DNA of 64,000 nucleotides from CAZVCJ01 sp964625745 (GCA_964625745.1 CAZVCJ010000003.1:1-64000), one strand, 5' to 3'. Positions 33,105 to 42,898 are shown, counted from the first letter of the stretch. The notes: generated by a model not told the origin, from the sequence alone. Translations and numbers: made by a program.

Positions 33105-33245
33105 AACACGGATGTGCAGGATTTACGGATTCCTTCCCCTCTGCTCCGGCTGGATCGCCAGATCCAGCCGCTGAGCGACGGATTTGACAATCCGTCGCGA
33201 GCGTGAGATTTGATCCGCTAATCCTGCCGATCCGCTGTTATCCTG
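33105..33245. repeat. GAACACGGAT-family palindromic element containing REP-like hairpins
   Basis: The left end AGAACACGGATGTGCAGGA (from 33104) and a diverged right end (TCCTGCCGATCCGCTGTT, up to about 33240) belong to the family also seen at 51183-51261. Inside are GATCCAGCCGCTGAGC and GACGGATT...AATCCGTC palindromes like those at 13631-13720, which suggests one element nested in another. The right edge includes the stop of the next minus-strand gene. Confidence 0.6.
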
Positions 33246-33894
33246 TCAGATGAAGCAAGGCAGCGGATAGCAGGGGCACGGTCAGGTTATCAACGTGCCA
33301 GGGGGAGAGTGCCTCGACCAGAGTGGCGAAGACAGCCACGACGAGGGAGTAAAGTAGACTCATTTGCCAACCTGGAGGAGGCAGTAGTAAAAGGGCCAGG
33401 AAGGTGGCCAGCCAACTGAAGAGGAACATGGCCAGTGAGCCTTCTATGGAGCGGGTGGAGCCCAGCACGCTGTACTTTCGCCGGCCGTAGCGTCGGCCCA
33501 GGATGGCTGCCAATGCGTCCCCCCAGGTCATGGGCATCAAGCTGGCCACCAGGAAGTTGGGCCGCTCCCAAAACAGGCAGAGGATGATGGCGAAGGAGAT
33601 GGGGAAGTAGACCGTGCCCAGGTTGCCCTCCTCACCCGTTTCTACCGACTTGAAGATATCTTGGCGATAGGAGATATAGTTGAGGACCACGAAGGAGAGA
33701 GGCGGGACGATGGCAAAGTACCAATGCTCAAACAGCAGCACCGTGCCGAAGGCCCATAAGCCCACGGAGATGTGGATGAGCTTGCGGGTGAACTCCGTGG
33801 AATAGCCCCGCCGCTTGCGCAGGCCCTCGCCGATGCCGATCATGGTGAAGACGTAAACGTAGGAGATTACCAAAGCCAGCCAGTCTGATCTCAT
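33238..33894 (-). CDS. Phytol/dolichol kinase-like integral membrane protein
   Basis: A 218-residue polytopic protein from ATG 33894 (GGAGGAG upstream). It resembles the SEC59/VTE5 phytol-kinase group and CDP-alcohol cytidylyltransferase relatives: ...RKLIHISVGLWAF (conserved RKxxHxxxG) early, then MTWGDALAAILGRRYGRRK and GSTRSIEGSLAMF. These enzymes phosphorylate long-chain isoprenoid alcohols. It follows psuG with a 28-bp gap, so the two are co-transcribed. Confidence 0.8.
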   Translation of the reverse strand: MRSDWLALVISYVYVFTMIGIGEGLRKRRGYSTEFTRKLIHISVGLWAFGTVLLFEHWYFAIVPPLSFVVLNYISYRQDIFKSVETGEEGNLGTVYFPISFAIILCLFWERPNFLVASLMPMTWGDALAAILGRRYGRRKYSVLGSTRSIEGSLAMFLFSWLATFLALLLLPPPGWQMSLLYSLVVAVFATLVEALSPWHVDNLTVPLLSAALLHLTG

Positions 33895-33922
33895 TGCTCC
33901 TCCTGGGGTCAAAGTTTCTGCC

Positions 33923-34840
33923 TCAGTGTGCTGTGCTTATCCCCCTCAACGCTGAGGCAATCCGCGCTGCCACAGCAGCGTTGTTCTTCAATAGCGCTAC
34001 GTTGGCCGCCATGCTCCTGCCCTCGGTGATGTTGACAATCTGATTGAGCAGGAATGGGGTTAGTGCCTTGCCAGTGATCCCTTGCTCCTCGGCCGCTGCC
34101 AGGGCCCTCTCGATGGCGTGCTCCGCGACCTCGCGGGGCAGTTCCGCCTCCTCGGGCACGGGAACCGTCACCAGCACGCCACCTTCCAACCCCAACTCCC
34201 ATTTCGTGCGGATGATCCTGGCTGCTTCCTCAGGAGTGTCCACGCGGACGTCCACCGGCAGGCCGCTTTGGCGAGAGTAGAAAGCGGGGAACTCATCTGT
34301 CTCGTAGCCCAGGATGGGCACGCCGTGGGTCTCCAGCCACTCCAGGGTGAGCGGCAGGTCGAGGATGGCCTTGGCTCCTGAGCAGACCACGGCCACGCGA
34401 GTCTGGGCCAGCTCTGGCAGGTCGGCCGAGATGTCGGCGGACTGCCCCCGGTGCACCCCGCCGATGCCGCCGGTGGCCACGACCTCGATGCCAGCCAGGG
34501 CCGCCACGTACATCGTCGCCGCCACCGTCGTCGCCCCGTCCTCACCCCGCGCCACGGCGATGGGCAGGTCCCGCCGACTGACCTTGCGGACTCCCTTTTC
34601 AGTAGCCAGCCGTTCCAGCTCCCCCTCCGTCAGCCCGACCCTGATCTTCCCCTCGATGATCGCAATCGTGGCCGGGACCGTCCCGTTCTCCCGCACGGCC
34701 TGTTCCAGGGCCCGGGCCGTCTCCAGGTTCTGTGGATAGGACAGCCCGTGAGAGATCAGGGCGGATTCCAGAGCCACGACGGGTGAGTTGGCATTGAGGG
34801 CTTTTTGAACTTGAGGCTGAATCTCCAGAATCGAATACAT
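33923..34840 (-). CDS. psuG: Pseudouridine-5'-phosphate glycosidase
   Basis: A 305-residue enzyme that reversibly splits pseudouridine 5'-phosphate into uracil and ribose 5-phosphate for nucleoside salvage. Characteristic stretches are VALESALISHGLSYPQN, ARGEDGATTVAATMYVA (with the conserved Gly/Ala-rich loop), TGGIGGVHRG, and TPFLLNQIVNITEGRSMAANVAL near the end. The start at 34840 has AGGGGAAAG upstream. No psuK kinase gene is adjacent. Confidence 0.95.
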   Translation of the reverse strand: MYSILEIQPQVQKALNANSPVVALESALISHGLSYPQNLETARALEQAVRENGTVPATIAIIEGKIRVGLTEGELERLATEKGVRKVSRRDLPIAVARGEDGATTVAATMYVAALAGIEVVATGGIGGVHRGQSADISADLPELAQTRVAVVCSGAKAILDLPLTLEWLETHGVPILGYETDEFPAFYSRQSGLPVDVRVDTPEEAARIIRTKWELGLEGGVLVTVPVPEEAELPREVAEHAIERALAAAEEQGITGKALTPFLLNQIVNITEGRSMAANVALLKNNAAVAARIASALRGISTAH

Positions 34841-34906
34841 CTTTCCCCTGGCGGAGTACAACTCGCCCATATCGCTGAGTGCTCGAGGAGTTACTACCTC
34901 CGTCTC

Positions 34907-37118
34907 TTACCCGAACCCAAACTCCTTACGCTTTAGTTCGGCAAACGTAATCTTGAATGTCGTTCCACCGCTTCTATCCAGCTCGATAGTCCCTTCAAGC
35001 TGTTCCACTAACGTGTTGACGAGTTGCAAACCTAATGATCCCGCATCTCGGAAGTCCAGGTCTCTCGGGAAGCCAACACCGTTGTCGCTGACCATCAAGG
35101 TAAACTGACCATCATCCGCACGAAGCTCGATGCGGATTTCGCCCCCCCCTCTTTCCCCCCCACGTGCGGGGGGGATGAAAGGAGGGGCTGGAAAAGCGTG
35201 TTTTAGAGAGTTGGAAACCAGCTCATTGATGATCAGTCCACAGGGAATGGCTGTATCAACGCCCAAGAGAACATTATCCAGATGGATCTTCAGTTTGATG
35301 ACATTCGGATTGACGCCATAGGACCGGAGCAGGTAGTTCGCCAGGCTTCGGACGTATCCAGCGAAGTCAACCCTCGCCAGGTCCGGGGATTGATACAGCC
35401 TTTCGTGCACGAGGGCCATGGATCTGACGCGGTTCTGGCTTTCCTGGAACACCGCTAGGGTCCCTTTATCCTTGATGTTTTTGGACTGAAGGTAGAGCAG
35501 GCTGGAAATGACCTGCAGATTGTTCTTGACCCGATGGTGAATCTCCTTCAGCAACACCTCTTTCTCTTCCAACGACTGCTTTATCTCGGCATAGAGGCGG
35601 GCATTCTCCAAGGCCGTGGCGGCGTGGTGGGCAAAAGTCTCCAGCCGCTGGGCGTCGGCGGAGCTGAACTGGCCCGGTCGAGTCCCGTCCACGTTCAGAA
35701 AGCCTNNNNNNNNNNNNNNNNNNNNNNNNNNNNNNNNNNNNNNNNNNNNNNNNNNNNNNNNNNNNNNNNNNNNNNNNNNNNNNNNNNNNNNNNNNNNNNN
35801 NNNNNGGGACGATGCTGGTGGCCAGCCTCTCGCTCATCTCCGGCAACAATCGTTGATAGTCCAGTTTGACGCGGTAGAAGGCGCGGTCAATCAACGCCTG
35901 TACCCGCTGTTGCAGGGGCATAAAAGCCAATGCGATGCTCAGCGTGGCGATGAAAACCACCAGCGTATCATTCTCGCGGTGCAGTACTGCCGGAATCAGT
36001 AGCGCCAGCAGACGCACCAAGAGCAGATAGAGGCCGCCCAGGACAGTCGTGAGCGTGCCGTAGACCAGGGCGCGATTGATGATGATCTCAATATCAAACA
36101 GACGGTAGCGCAGAATAGCTATGGCAAGGGAGAGGGGCATGACAGCGATAAAGATCATGACCACCGGATGGGGGAACAACGGACGGCTCCCCAGCATCAG
36201 TGGCAAGGCATAGCCTGGGATCAGCACCGCAACCCCTAGGCCAGCACTCCACAGTATCCAGCGAACCTGGGCGCGGGTCACCGGATCGCGTGCGGTGCGA
36301 ACTGAGCGAATGCCCACACTGATGACCAGCCCCAGTTGTGTTATTGCTATAACCCAAGAAATACGATTCCCGATCCCCAGGGCCGCGTTCCACCCCGGAG
36401 ACAGCGCCGTCGCTCCCAGGATGACCAGTGGATAGAAAGCGTACAGGACGAATGGCACCAAGCACGGGAAGCGCTCCACCAAGGGGTGTGCGACCGGAAA
36501 GACCAGGGCAAAGTAGCATATAGTGGCGATGCTGAGACTATATATCCCGTGTTCGTAGGCCAGATGAAACCAGAGGGGCCAGCGCCAAGGCAAGGTGGCG
36601 TATTGAAAGTTGTAGGCATCACCCCAATACTGTAGCGATACTGTGACGCAGAAGAGCATGAACAGACGAGCAGCCAGCTCTTGCGGCCGTTTCCAGAAGA
36701 CGAAGATGCCAATGGAAAAGAAAGCCAGGGCCACTAGCAGTTGTGAAGTCCAGCGGACCAGGATCGCGCGGAAGGGGACGGGGGTCAACTGGATCTCCAG
36801 TGTCATCGGCTGTCCATCCCGCAGAGTCTCGTAGGTGACGATCCCGCCGGTGCGCCACTCCGGCCCCCGGGACGCGCCACTCAGCCACTCATCAATGGTG
36901 TGACCGCCAGCGCGAGCGATGATGTCCCCCACCCGGAGTCCCCCCGTTCGCTCTTCCAGCAGCCATTGGACGCGGAAGCCTTCGGGTGTGAAACTCGCCA
37001 GGTCGCCCGTGGCCCCATCGGCCGGCAGCCAGGCGTAGAGCATGAAGACCCCCAACCCGACCAGGAGACTGACTACCCACACGCCGTGCCAGAACCAGAG
37101 AGAGGCTTTCATTTGCAT
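34907..37118 (-). CDS. Membrane sensor histidine kinase (PDZ-like + 7TM + GAF + HisKA_2 + HATPase), interrupted by a gap
   Basis: One gene split by the N run at 35706-35805. The N-terminal part (from 37118) has a membrane helix, an extracytoplasmic PDZ-like segment (LRVGDIIARAGGHTI) and about seven more helices. After the gap come the end of a GAF domain, a HisKA_2 dimerisation domain with phospho-acceptor KEIHHRVKNNLQ, and a HATPase_c domain (NELVSNSLKHAF, SDNGVGF). Within the ATPase, a Pro/Gly/Arg-rich stretch (APPFIPPARGGERGGGE) is encoded by an inserted palindrome (35140-35192). Unlike the other two gaps, the flanks here do not overlap, so real sequence is missing. A response-regulator gene lies upstream. 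Confidence 0.85.
35140..35192. repeat. GC-rich palindrome inserted inside the sensor-kinase ATPase domain
   Basis: CCCCCCCCTCTTTCCCCCCC and GGGGGGGATGAAAGGAGGGG form an inverted repeat with a short loop. It is read in frame and adds about 16 residues to the ATPase domain between its N box and the next strand. Confidence 0.65.
35706..35805. other. Scaffold gap (100 N) without overlapping flanks
   Basis: The flanking sequences differ, in contrast with the gaps at 3762 and 49611. The reading frame of the kinase is not preserved across exactly 100 N, so the true gap length differs. Confidence 0.9.
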
Positions 37119-37121
37119 GGT

Positions 37122-37724
37122 CTATTCTCCTCTCAACCGCCGCGCCGTCCACCACAGGCCGAAGCGATACCCCAGCCAGGCCCACACAATGCCACCGATC
37201 AGGTCCGGCAGGTTGTGCTGGCGGGTAAACAGGGTGGAGAGCAGGGTGATTATGGCAATCCCGGCCCACAGCCAGCGCAGTCGGGAGCGCCAGTGCCACC
37301 AGAAGAGAACGATCAGCATCGTAGTGTAGGTGTGACCGCTAGGGAAGGCATTATTCGAGCGGTCGTTCTCGTATATGAGGCGCATCAAGTCTATCTGCCA
37401 ATTGCTTCCCTCCAGAACTGGGCGCTGAACGTAAGTGGGGTAAAGCAGATAAACGACGTAGCTGGTCAGCATCACGGTGATCGTGCCGATGACGAAAGCC
37501 CGGTACAGGGTACCGTCCATTTTCCAGGTCGCCCAGATAAAGCACCCCACCCACCAGACCATACTGAGCAGATAAGGTATGGCCCAGATAGGCCAGAGGG
37601 GGATAAAGGCATCCCATGGGGTGGCCAGGACAACGCCACCCTGCACGGTGCGGTTGATAGGGAAGTACAGCAACTGGACGATGAAGAGGACAACCAGCCA
37701 CGCCAGGCGTACCCTCGGCGTCAT
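37122..37724 (-). CDS. PAP2-family membrane phosphatase
   Basis: A 200-residue polytopic membrane protein starting MTPRVRLAW. The PAP2 signature is visible as NAFPSGHTYTTM (PSGH motif with catalytic His) and TRQHNLPDLIGG (Arg and His-Asp of the third motif). Members dephosphorylate lipid phosphates such as phosphatidic acid or undecaprenyl pyrophosphate. It lies 3 bp before the sensor-kinase gene. The frame is open upstream through a stray kinase fragment, but no start signal supports a fusion. Confidence 0.85.
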   Translation of the reverse strand: MTPRVRLAWLVVLFIVQLLYFPINRTVQGGVVLATPWDAFIPLWPIWAIPYLLSMVWWVGCFIWATWKMDGTLYRAFVIGTITVMLTSYVVYLLYPTYVQRPVLEGSNWQIDLMRLIYENDRSNNAFPSGHTYTTMLIVLFWWHWRSRLRWLWAGIAIITLLSTLFTRQHNLPDLIGGIVWAWLGYRFGLWWTARRLRGE

Positions 37725-37768
37725 TGCCGGTCGTGCCGATGTCTTGGAGGGTATCAGATTTCGTTCTG

Positions 37769-37872
37769 GGATGGTGCCTTCAAGCTGATCCACTAGCGCG
37801 TTGACCAATTGCAAACCTAATGATTCCGTGTCTCGGAAATCCAGATCTTTCGGGAAACCGACCCCGTCATAA
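37769..37872 (-). pseudogene. Histidine-kinase ATPase fragment upstream of PAP2
   Basis: The frame reads DGVGFPKDLDFRDTESLGLQLVNALVDQLEGTIPE, closely matching the G-box part of the sensor kinase at 34907 (DNGVGFPRDLDFRDAGSLGLQ...). Everything before and after is missing. It starts at the stop codon of the upstream GGDEF gene. Confidence 0.8.
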
Positions 37873-40800
37873 ACAATACAGCTCCCCGTAGTCGCAGACC
37901 TTGTTTCTCTCCTTCTTGGCCTCAAGAAGGGCCAAATCAGCGGCCTTCATCAGGGCCTCGGGTTCCACCATGTCCTCAGAGTAGGCAGCCACTCCCAGAC
38001 TGATGGTGATCTCGCCGCTGAGCTTCTCCTCGCCTGGGAAACGATGCCTCTCTACGTCCATCCTGATCCGCTCTGCCAGAGTCACCGCCTGCTTCTTGCT
38101 TGTGTGGGGCAGGAAGATGACGAATTCGTCGCCGCCGTAGCGAGCGACGATGTCCATCTTTCGAATATCTTGTGCCAGAAGCTGGGCCAACTCCTTCAGC
38201 AGGGAGTCGCCTACCAGGTGGCCACAGGTGTCGTTGTAAGTCTTGAAACCGTCAATGTCGAGCATGATCAGGGAGAGATGCTCATCGTAACGATTCGCCG
38301 ACTCCACCCCCCTCTCCAGCAGCTCGTAGAAATGACGGCGATTGTAGAGCCCCGTCAATCCGTCAGTGATGGCCAGGCGCTCGGTCTCCTGGTGAAGCTG
38401 TGCATTATTGAGCGCGATGGCGGCCTGGTTGACGAAGGCCATCGCCAGTTGGACCTCCTCAGCGGTATAAGGATGTACCTCCACCCGATCCACGGCGATC
38501 ATGCCGATGACCTCATCCTTCACTATCAGCGGCACCCCCAGCCAGGATTGGATGTGTCCCGACTCATAGGTATTCGCCTCCTCTTGGAAATGAGGGTATT
38601 CCTGGATGATGTCCTCGATGGCCAGTGGCGCTTTAGTAACGACTACGCGATGGTTGGGGAATCTGGGGTCGAGTGGAAAGACCAGGCCCACTACTTGGTC
38701 GGGCTTTTCGAATCCCTGGCAGGCCACGATTTCCAAACCCTCATCCCGCAGCAGTTGGACCGAGGTGGTGTTGTAGGGGATCACCTGTCGCAGTTGTTGG
38801 AGGATCAGCCCTAATACTTCGTCGAGCTCCAAGGTTGAACTGAGGACGGCAGCAGTCTGGCGCAAGGTCTCTGCCTCGCGCCGCCGCGCCCGCTCCTCTT
38901 CTAGCAGCCGCGCTTGCTCCAAGGCGGCCGCCGCCAGGGGGGTGAAGCGTTCCAGCAAGGCGATGTCGGCGGAGGAAAAGGTGCGGGGAGCATCGTCCAG
39001 CACGTTGAGCACCCCCAGCAGGTGGTCGCCCCAGGTGATGGGCACGCCGACGATGGGTGCGAAGTTCACTTCCTCGAACTGTGCAGACCGGCCTTCCCAG
39101 CGGCTGTAGTCGGCCACGGTCATCGGCTGACCCGTTTCCAGCACCTTACCCGAAAGCCCTTCCCCCCGCTTCAGCACGGCGCCGACGTCTTCTGGCTTCA
39201 CACTGTAGTCTATGGTCAACAGCAGGTCATCGGTGGCCGGCCGGTAGAAGTAGATGGAAGCTCCTTTAGCCCTCAACAGATTGGTCGCCCGGGCCGCGAT
39301 GGCCCGCAGCAAGTCTGGCAAGGCTCGCCGGGCAGCCAGGTCCAGCGCCGTCTCCTGCAGAGCGCCCAATATCTCGGCCCGCTCGCGCTCAGCCTCGTAA
39401 AGCCGCGCGTTCTCGATGGCAATGGCTGCCTGCTGGGCAAACAAGCTCAGCAGTTCGGCGTCGGCCGGGGAGAAGGTGCGGGGTGAGTCTGCCAGCACGT
39501 TCAACACCCCCAGGAACTCCTCTCCCCACCGAACCGGCATCCCCACCACGGCCCCAAAGGGGTAGCCTTCGTAGACGGCTGCCCTCCCTTCCCAAGCCTG
39601 GTAGTCGTCCACGATGAGCGGCTGGCCGGTCTTCCAGACCTTGCCAGACAGCCCCTCACCTCGCTGGAGGATGGTTCCGATGGGTGCCAGGTGGGGGCCG
39701 ACGGTCATGGCCCACTCCAGCACGTCCCGGTCTGGTCGGTAGAGGTAGAGCCCGCCTGATTCTCCGCCCACCAGCGCCATGGCTCGTGAAATGATGGAGC
39801 GGAAGAGAGCGTCCAGGTCCAGCTGGGAGGTGAGTTCCAGACCTACCTCTCGCAGTGCTTCCAATTGGGCTGTGCGCTGTCGGATCTCCTCCTCCGCTTG
39901 CTTGCGCTCGGTGATATCTACGACGGCTCCCTGTATGGCGGGCCTTCCGCCGCACTTGATGCGGCTGGCGAATATCTCTAGCCAGCGTATCGTCCCATCC
40001 TTTCGAATTCCGCGATACTCATAGTGCGAGGGCACTGGCTTCCCTACCAGGTGATCCCGAAAGCGCCCCCAGACGAACGCTTGATCTTCAGGATATGTTG
40101 TCGCCCTTACCTCTTCAGGTGAAAGGGATAGCAACTCCTCGACAGTGTATCCGGACATCTCGGCGAAGGACGCATTGGCGAAGACAATGCGAAAGTCTTG
40201 GACGATCACCAGTCCCTGCAATGACCGCTCGACCAATGCCCGATATTTCTCCTCCGATTCCTGCAGTGCCTTCTGTGTCCGCTTGCGCTCAGTGATGTCA
40301 CGGAAGACCAAAACCACACCGGTGACGTTCCCTTTGTCATCTCCGATGGGTGCAGCGCTGTCAGCAATGTGTGTTTCCTTTCCATCCTTGGCAATGAGGA
40401 TGGAATGATCCGCCAGACCGACAACAACGCCCTCCCGAAGGGCTTTCGTCACTGGACTCTCGGCAAGGACGCGTGTCTCTTCGTTTACGATATTGAATAC
40501 TTCCGTCAAATCTTTTCCAAAGGTGTCTTCCTGCTTCCAACCCGTCAGGGCCTCGGCAACGGGATTCATGAATGCTACCAATCCCTCCCTATCGGTGGCT
40601 ATCACCGCATCACCTATACTCTTGAGCACGGTGCTAAGCCACCGCTCACTCTCCTTTAGCTTCCTTTCCATCTCATAGTTGTAAAGGACCACCTCGATGA
40701 CAGTGTGTAGTTCCCTTTCTTGAAACGGTTTGACGATATAGCCATAGGGCTCCGTTACCTTCGCTCGCCGCAATGTGTTCTCATCCGCATAAGCAGTGAG

Positions 40801-41043
40801 GTAGACTACTGGAATACCGAAACGAGCACGGATTTCTCTGGCAGCTTCTATGCCGTCCACATCGCCTTTTAACCTGATGTCCATCAGCACCAAATCAGGG
40901 CGCATCTCCGCTGCTCTCTCGATAGCTTCCCTCCCGTAAGAAGCCACGCCAGCAACAGCGTATCCTAAACTCTGCAACCGATCGCGTAGTTCCAGCGCTA
41001 CGATGTTGTCATCTTCGACAATCAGAATCTGTGCCTTGGCCAT
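37867..41043 (-). CDS. Response regulator-diguanylate cyclase (REC-PAS-PAS-GAF-GAF-GAF-GGDEF)
   Basis: A 1058-residue soluble signalling protein that should make cyclic di-GMP. The receiver domain (1-120) has phospho-acceptor Asp55 (LVLMDIRLKG). Two PAS domains follow (about 130-255 and 265-385), then three GAF domains (about 400-545, 570-715, 735-890), and a GGDEF domain (about 895-1055) with an intact RYGGDEF active site and no EAL domain. The start has GGAGG upstream. Its cognate kinase may be the HisKA_2 protein downstream. Two stray pieces of that kinase's ATPase domain flank this gene. Confidence 0.93.
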   Translation of the reverse strand: MAKAQILIVEDDNIVALELRDRLQSLGYAVAGVASYGREAIERAAEMRPDLVLMDIRLKGDVDGIEAAREIRARFGIPVVYLTAYADENTLRRAKVTEPYGYIVKPFQERELHTVIEVVLYNYEMERKLKESERWLSTVLKSIGDAVIATDREGLVAFMNPVAEALTGWKQEDTFGKDLTEVFNIVNEETRVLAESPVTKALREGVVVGLADHSILIAKDGKETHIADSAAPIGDDKGNVTGVVLVFRDITERKRTQKALQESEEKYRALVERSLQGLVIVQDFRIVFANASFAEMSGYTVEELLSLSPEEVRATTYPEDQAFVWGRFRDHLVGKPVPSHYEYRGIRKDGTIRWLEIFASRIKCGGRPAIQGAVVDITERKQAEEEIRQRTAQLEALREVGLELTSQLDLDALFRSIISRAMALVGGESGGLYLYRPDRDVLEWAMTVGPHLAPIGTILQRGEGLSGKVWKTGQPLIVDDYQAWEGRAAVYEGYPFGAVVGMPVRWGEEFLGVLNVLADSPRTFSPADAELLSLFAQQAAIAIENARLYEAERERAEILGALQETALDLAARRALPDLLRAIAARATNLLRAKGASIYFYRPATDDLLLTIDYSVKPEDVGAVLKRGEGLSGKVLETGQPMTVADYSRWEGRSAQFEEVNFAPIVGVPITWGDHLLGVLNVLDDAPRTFSSADIALLERFTPLAAAALEQARLLEEERARRREAETLRQTAAVLSSTLELDEVLGLILQQLRQVIPYNTTSVQLLRDEGLEIVACQGFEKPDQVVGLVFPLDPRFPNHRVVVTKAPLAIEDIIQEYPHFQEEANTYESGHIQSWLGVPLIVKDEVIGMIAVDRVEVHPYTAEEVQLAMAFVNQAAIALNNAQLHQETERLAITDGLTGLYNRRHFYELLERGVESANRYDEHLSLIMLDIDGFKTYNDTCGHLVGDSLLKELAQLLAQDIRKMDIVARYGGDEFVIFLPHTSKKQAVTLAERIRMDVERHRFPGEEKLSGEITISLGVAAYSEDMVEPEALMKAADLALLEAKKERNKVCDYGELYCL

Positions 41044-41045
41044 GG

Positions 41046-41285
41046 TTAACCTCCCTCCTTATGCTTCAGTTCGGAAAACGTAATCTTGGATGTCGTTCCA
41101 CCGCTTCTATCCAGCTCGATGATCCCCTCAAGCTGTTCCACTAACGTGTTGACGAGTTGCAAACCTGATGATCCCGCATCTCGGAAGTCCGGGTCCCTCG
41201 GGAAGCCAATGCCGTTATCGCTGACCATCAGCGTAAACTGACCATCATCCGCACGAAGCCCGACGTGGACTTCCCTCTTCCAACT
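41046..41285 (-). pseudogene. Histidine-kinase ATPase C-terminal fragment upstream of the GGDEF gene
   Basis: The frame reads LRADDGQFTLMVSDNGIGFPRD...LVNTLVEQLEGIIELDRSGG...KITFSELKHKEGG, nearly the same as the end of the sensor kinase at 34907. The kinase core is absent and the upstream part degrades. It lies between the promoter (41348-41375) and the response-regulator start. It may be the relic of an ancestral kinase-regulator operon, and could still be translated from internal starts. Confidence 0.75.
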
Positions 41286-41347
41286 TCCACGGAGGCCACC
41301 ATCTCATCGGAATCAAAGCAGCTTCATTTGTATGCATCGTATGTATC

Positions 41348-41375
41348 ATTATATCATTTTCTGGCCATTTGACAA
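41348..41375 (-). promoter_or_regulatory. Promoter of the GGDEF response-regulator operon
   Basis: On the minus strand TTGTCA (41370-41375), a 16-bp spacer and TATAAT (41348-41353). Confidence 0.65.
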
Positions 41376-41426
41376 AATGTCACTTCCCTGCACATCTTTG
41401 TCAAAGAACCATGCATCCGCCTGGAT

Positions 41427-41455
41427 TTGCCCTGTCCCAGGATTGGTGTTATACT
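41427..41455 (+). promoter_or_regulatory. Promoter of the MFS transporter gene
   Basis: TTGCCC (41427-41432), a 17-bp spacer and TATACT (41450-41455), about 29 nt before the GTG start. It is divergent from the 41348-41375 promoter. Confidence 0.65.
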
Positions 41456-41483
41456 GGCACCATCTTGCCATAGGAGGCCCGCG

Positions 41484-42791
41484 GTGAATCTTAAGCTGGA
41501 TTACAAAAAGACATTTCTGATTGGTTTTGGGTTCTTCGGCATCAGCGTGCTGTGGACGCTCTACAACTCCTACGTGCCGATCTACCTGCAAGCAGGCAGC
41601 CCAACGTTTGATGCGCCTGGGGAGGTGGGCTTTGGTCTTGGCGCTGGCCTGACGGGCGTGATCATGACGCTCGATAACATCGCCGCCTTCTTCCTCTTGC
41701 CGCTGATCGGCATCTGGTCCGACCGGGTCTGGACCCGCTTTGGCCGTCGCCTGCCCTTCATCCTCGTCCTCGCCCCCATCGCCATCGTAGCGTTCATTCT
41801 GATCCCCGTGACGCTTCAGATGATCCCGCCTGAGCTCAGCGGGCAGGTTGACCGCCTGGGGACGCCGCTGGCGCTGTTCATAATTGCCATAGGCGTCTTC
41901 CTGACGGCGATGGCCGGCTTTCGCACGCCGGTGGTCGCCCTCATGCCCGACCTGACGCCCAGTCCGCTGCGCTCCCAGGCCAACGGCGTCATCAACCTGA
42001 TGGGAGGCCTGGGGACGTTGGTCGCCACCCTGGGCAGTGGCTTTCTGTACGGGATGGGGCACATCGCGCCCTTCGTCTTCGGCGGCGTGCTGATGATCGC
42101 GGCGGTGCTGATGCTGCTGTTTTTCGTCAAGGAGCCGCGTGAGTTCGAGGCTGCAGCCCACGAGGAGGAAGGATTGGGCGCGCTGCGCGGCATCAAGCGC
42201 ATCTCGCCGGAGGCCCGCCGCAGTCTGGCGTTTCTGATGGGTGCAATTTTCTGCTGGTTCGTCGGCGGCACCGCCATCGAGGCCTTCCTCTCATCCTACG
42301 GCGTGACCGAACTGGGGATGTCCACGGGCACAGCGCCGCTGTTGATGGGGGTGGCATCGCTGGCAGCGCTGGCCTTCGCCATACCCTCTGGCTTCATCGC
42401 CGCTCGCTTCGGCCGGCGGCGGACGATCATCACGGGCATGGCCATCTTCGGCGTGTTGCTGCTGGCGAACTTCGTGCTGCGCAACGCGACGCTGATCTGG
42501 GGCTTCATGATAGCTGGGGGAATCAGCCTGTCACTGGTCAACATCAACACGCTGCCCATGGTGGTGGACACCTCGGCTTCTGACGCCGACCTGGGGATCT
42601 ACACGGGGTTGTACTACATCGCCTCGCAGTTGGCGTCCGTGGCCGGGCCGACGATCAACGGCTACATCGTGGAGTGGGGCGGCGGCGACTACAACCTGAT
42701 CTTCGTCGCCACGCCGGCCTTCTATGCCCTGGCAATCCTGTGTATGTTGGGAGTGACGAGGGGAGAGGCGAAGGTAGTGGCTGGTGGGTAG
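41484..42791 (+). CDS. MFS transporter (GPH/SLC45-like)
   Basis: A 435-residue, twelve-helix secondary transporter; the GTG start at 41484 has AGGAGG upstream. The loop after TM2 carries GIWSDRVWTRFGRRLPFI, the major-facilitator motif in the form found in sucrose/GPH-type carriers, with repeat ARFGRRRTIITG in the second half. Such proteins import sugars with cations. No sugar-metabolic gene is adjacent, so the substrate is not known. A double terminator follows. Confidence 0.88.
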   Translation: MNLKLDYKKTFLIGFGFFGISVLWTLYNSYVPIYLQAGSPTFDAPGEVGFGLGAGLTGVIMTLDNIAAFFLLPLIGIWSDRVWTRFGRRLPFILVLAPIAIVAFILIPVTLQMIPPELSGQVDRLGTPLALFIIAIGVFLTAMAGFRTPVVALMPDLTPSPLRSQANGVINLMGGLGTLVATLGSGFLYGMGHIAPFVFGGVLMIAAVLMLLFFVKEPREFEAAAHEEEGLGALRGIKRISPEARRSLAFLMGAIFCWFVGGTAIEAFLSSYGVTELGMSTGTAPLLMGVASLAALAFAIPSGFIAARFGRRRTIITGMAIFGVLLLANFVLRNATLIWGFMIAGGISLSLVNINTLPMVVDTSASDADLGIYTGLYYIASQLASVAGPTINGYIVEWGGGDYNLIFVATPAFYALAILCMLGVTRGEAKVVAGG

Positions 42792-42820
42792 CTGTTACGG
42801 GCAGCGGTTAGCGTACACGA

Positions 42821-42898
42821 AGCGGGCCTCGCTCGGGGGGAGTGAGGCCCGCTTTGCTTTTCATGGAAAGCCGCCCCGTAATCAGGGCGGGTCTTTTG
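42821..42898 (+). terminator. Double Rho-independent terminator after the MFS gene
   Basis: AGCGGGCCTC (42821-42830) pairs with GAGGCCCGCT (42844-42853), followed by TTGCTTTT. A second hairpin CCGCCC/GGGCGG (42871-42890) is followed by TCTTTT. Confidence 0.88.

Noticed and set aside
37735..37925. Fusion of a histidine-kinase ATPase fragment to PAP2 (single 267-codon frame)
   Set aside because: No start signal upstream, and PAP2 begins naturally at MTPRVRLAW; the sh
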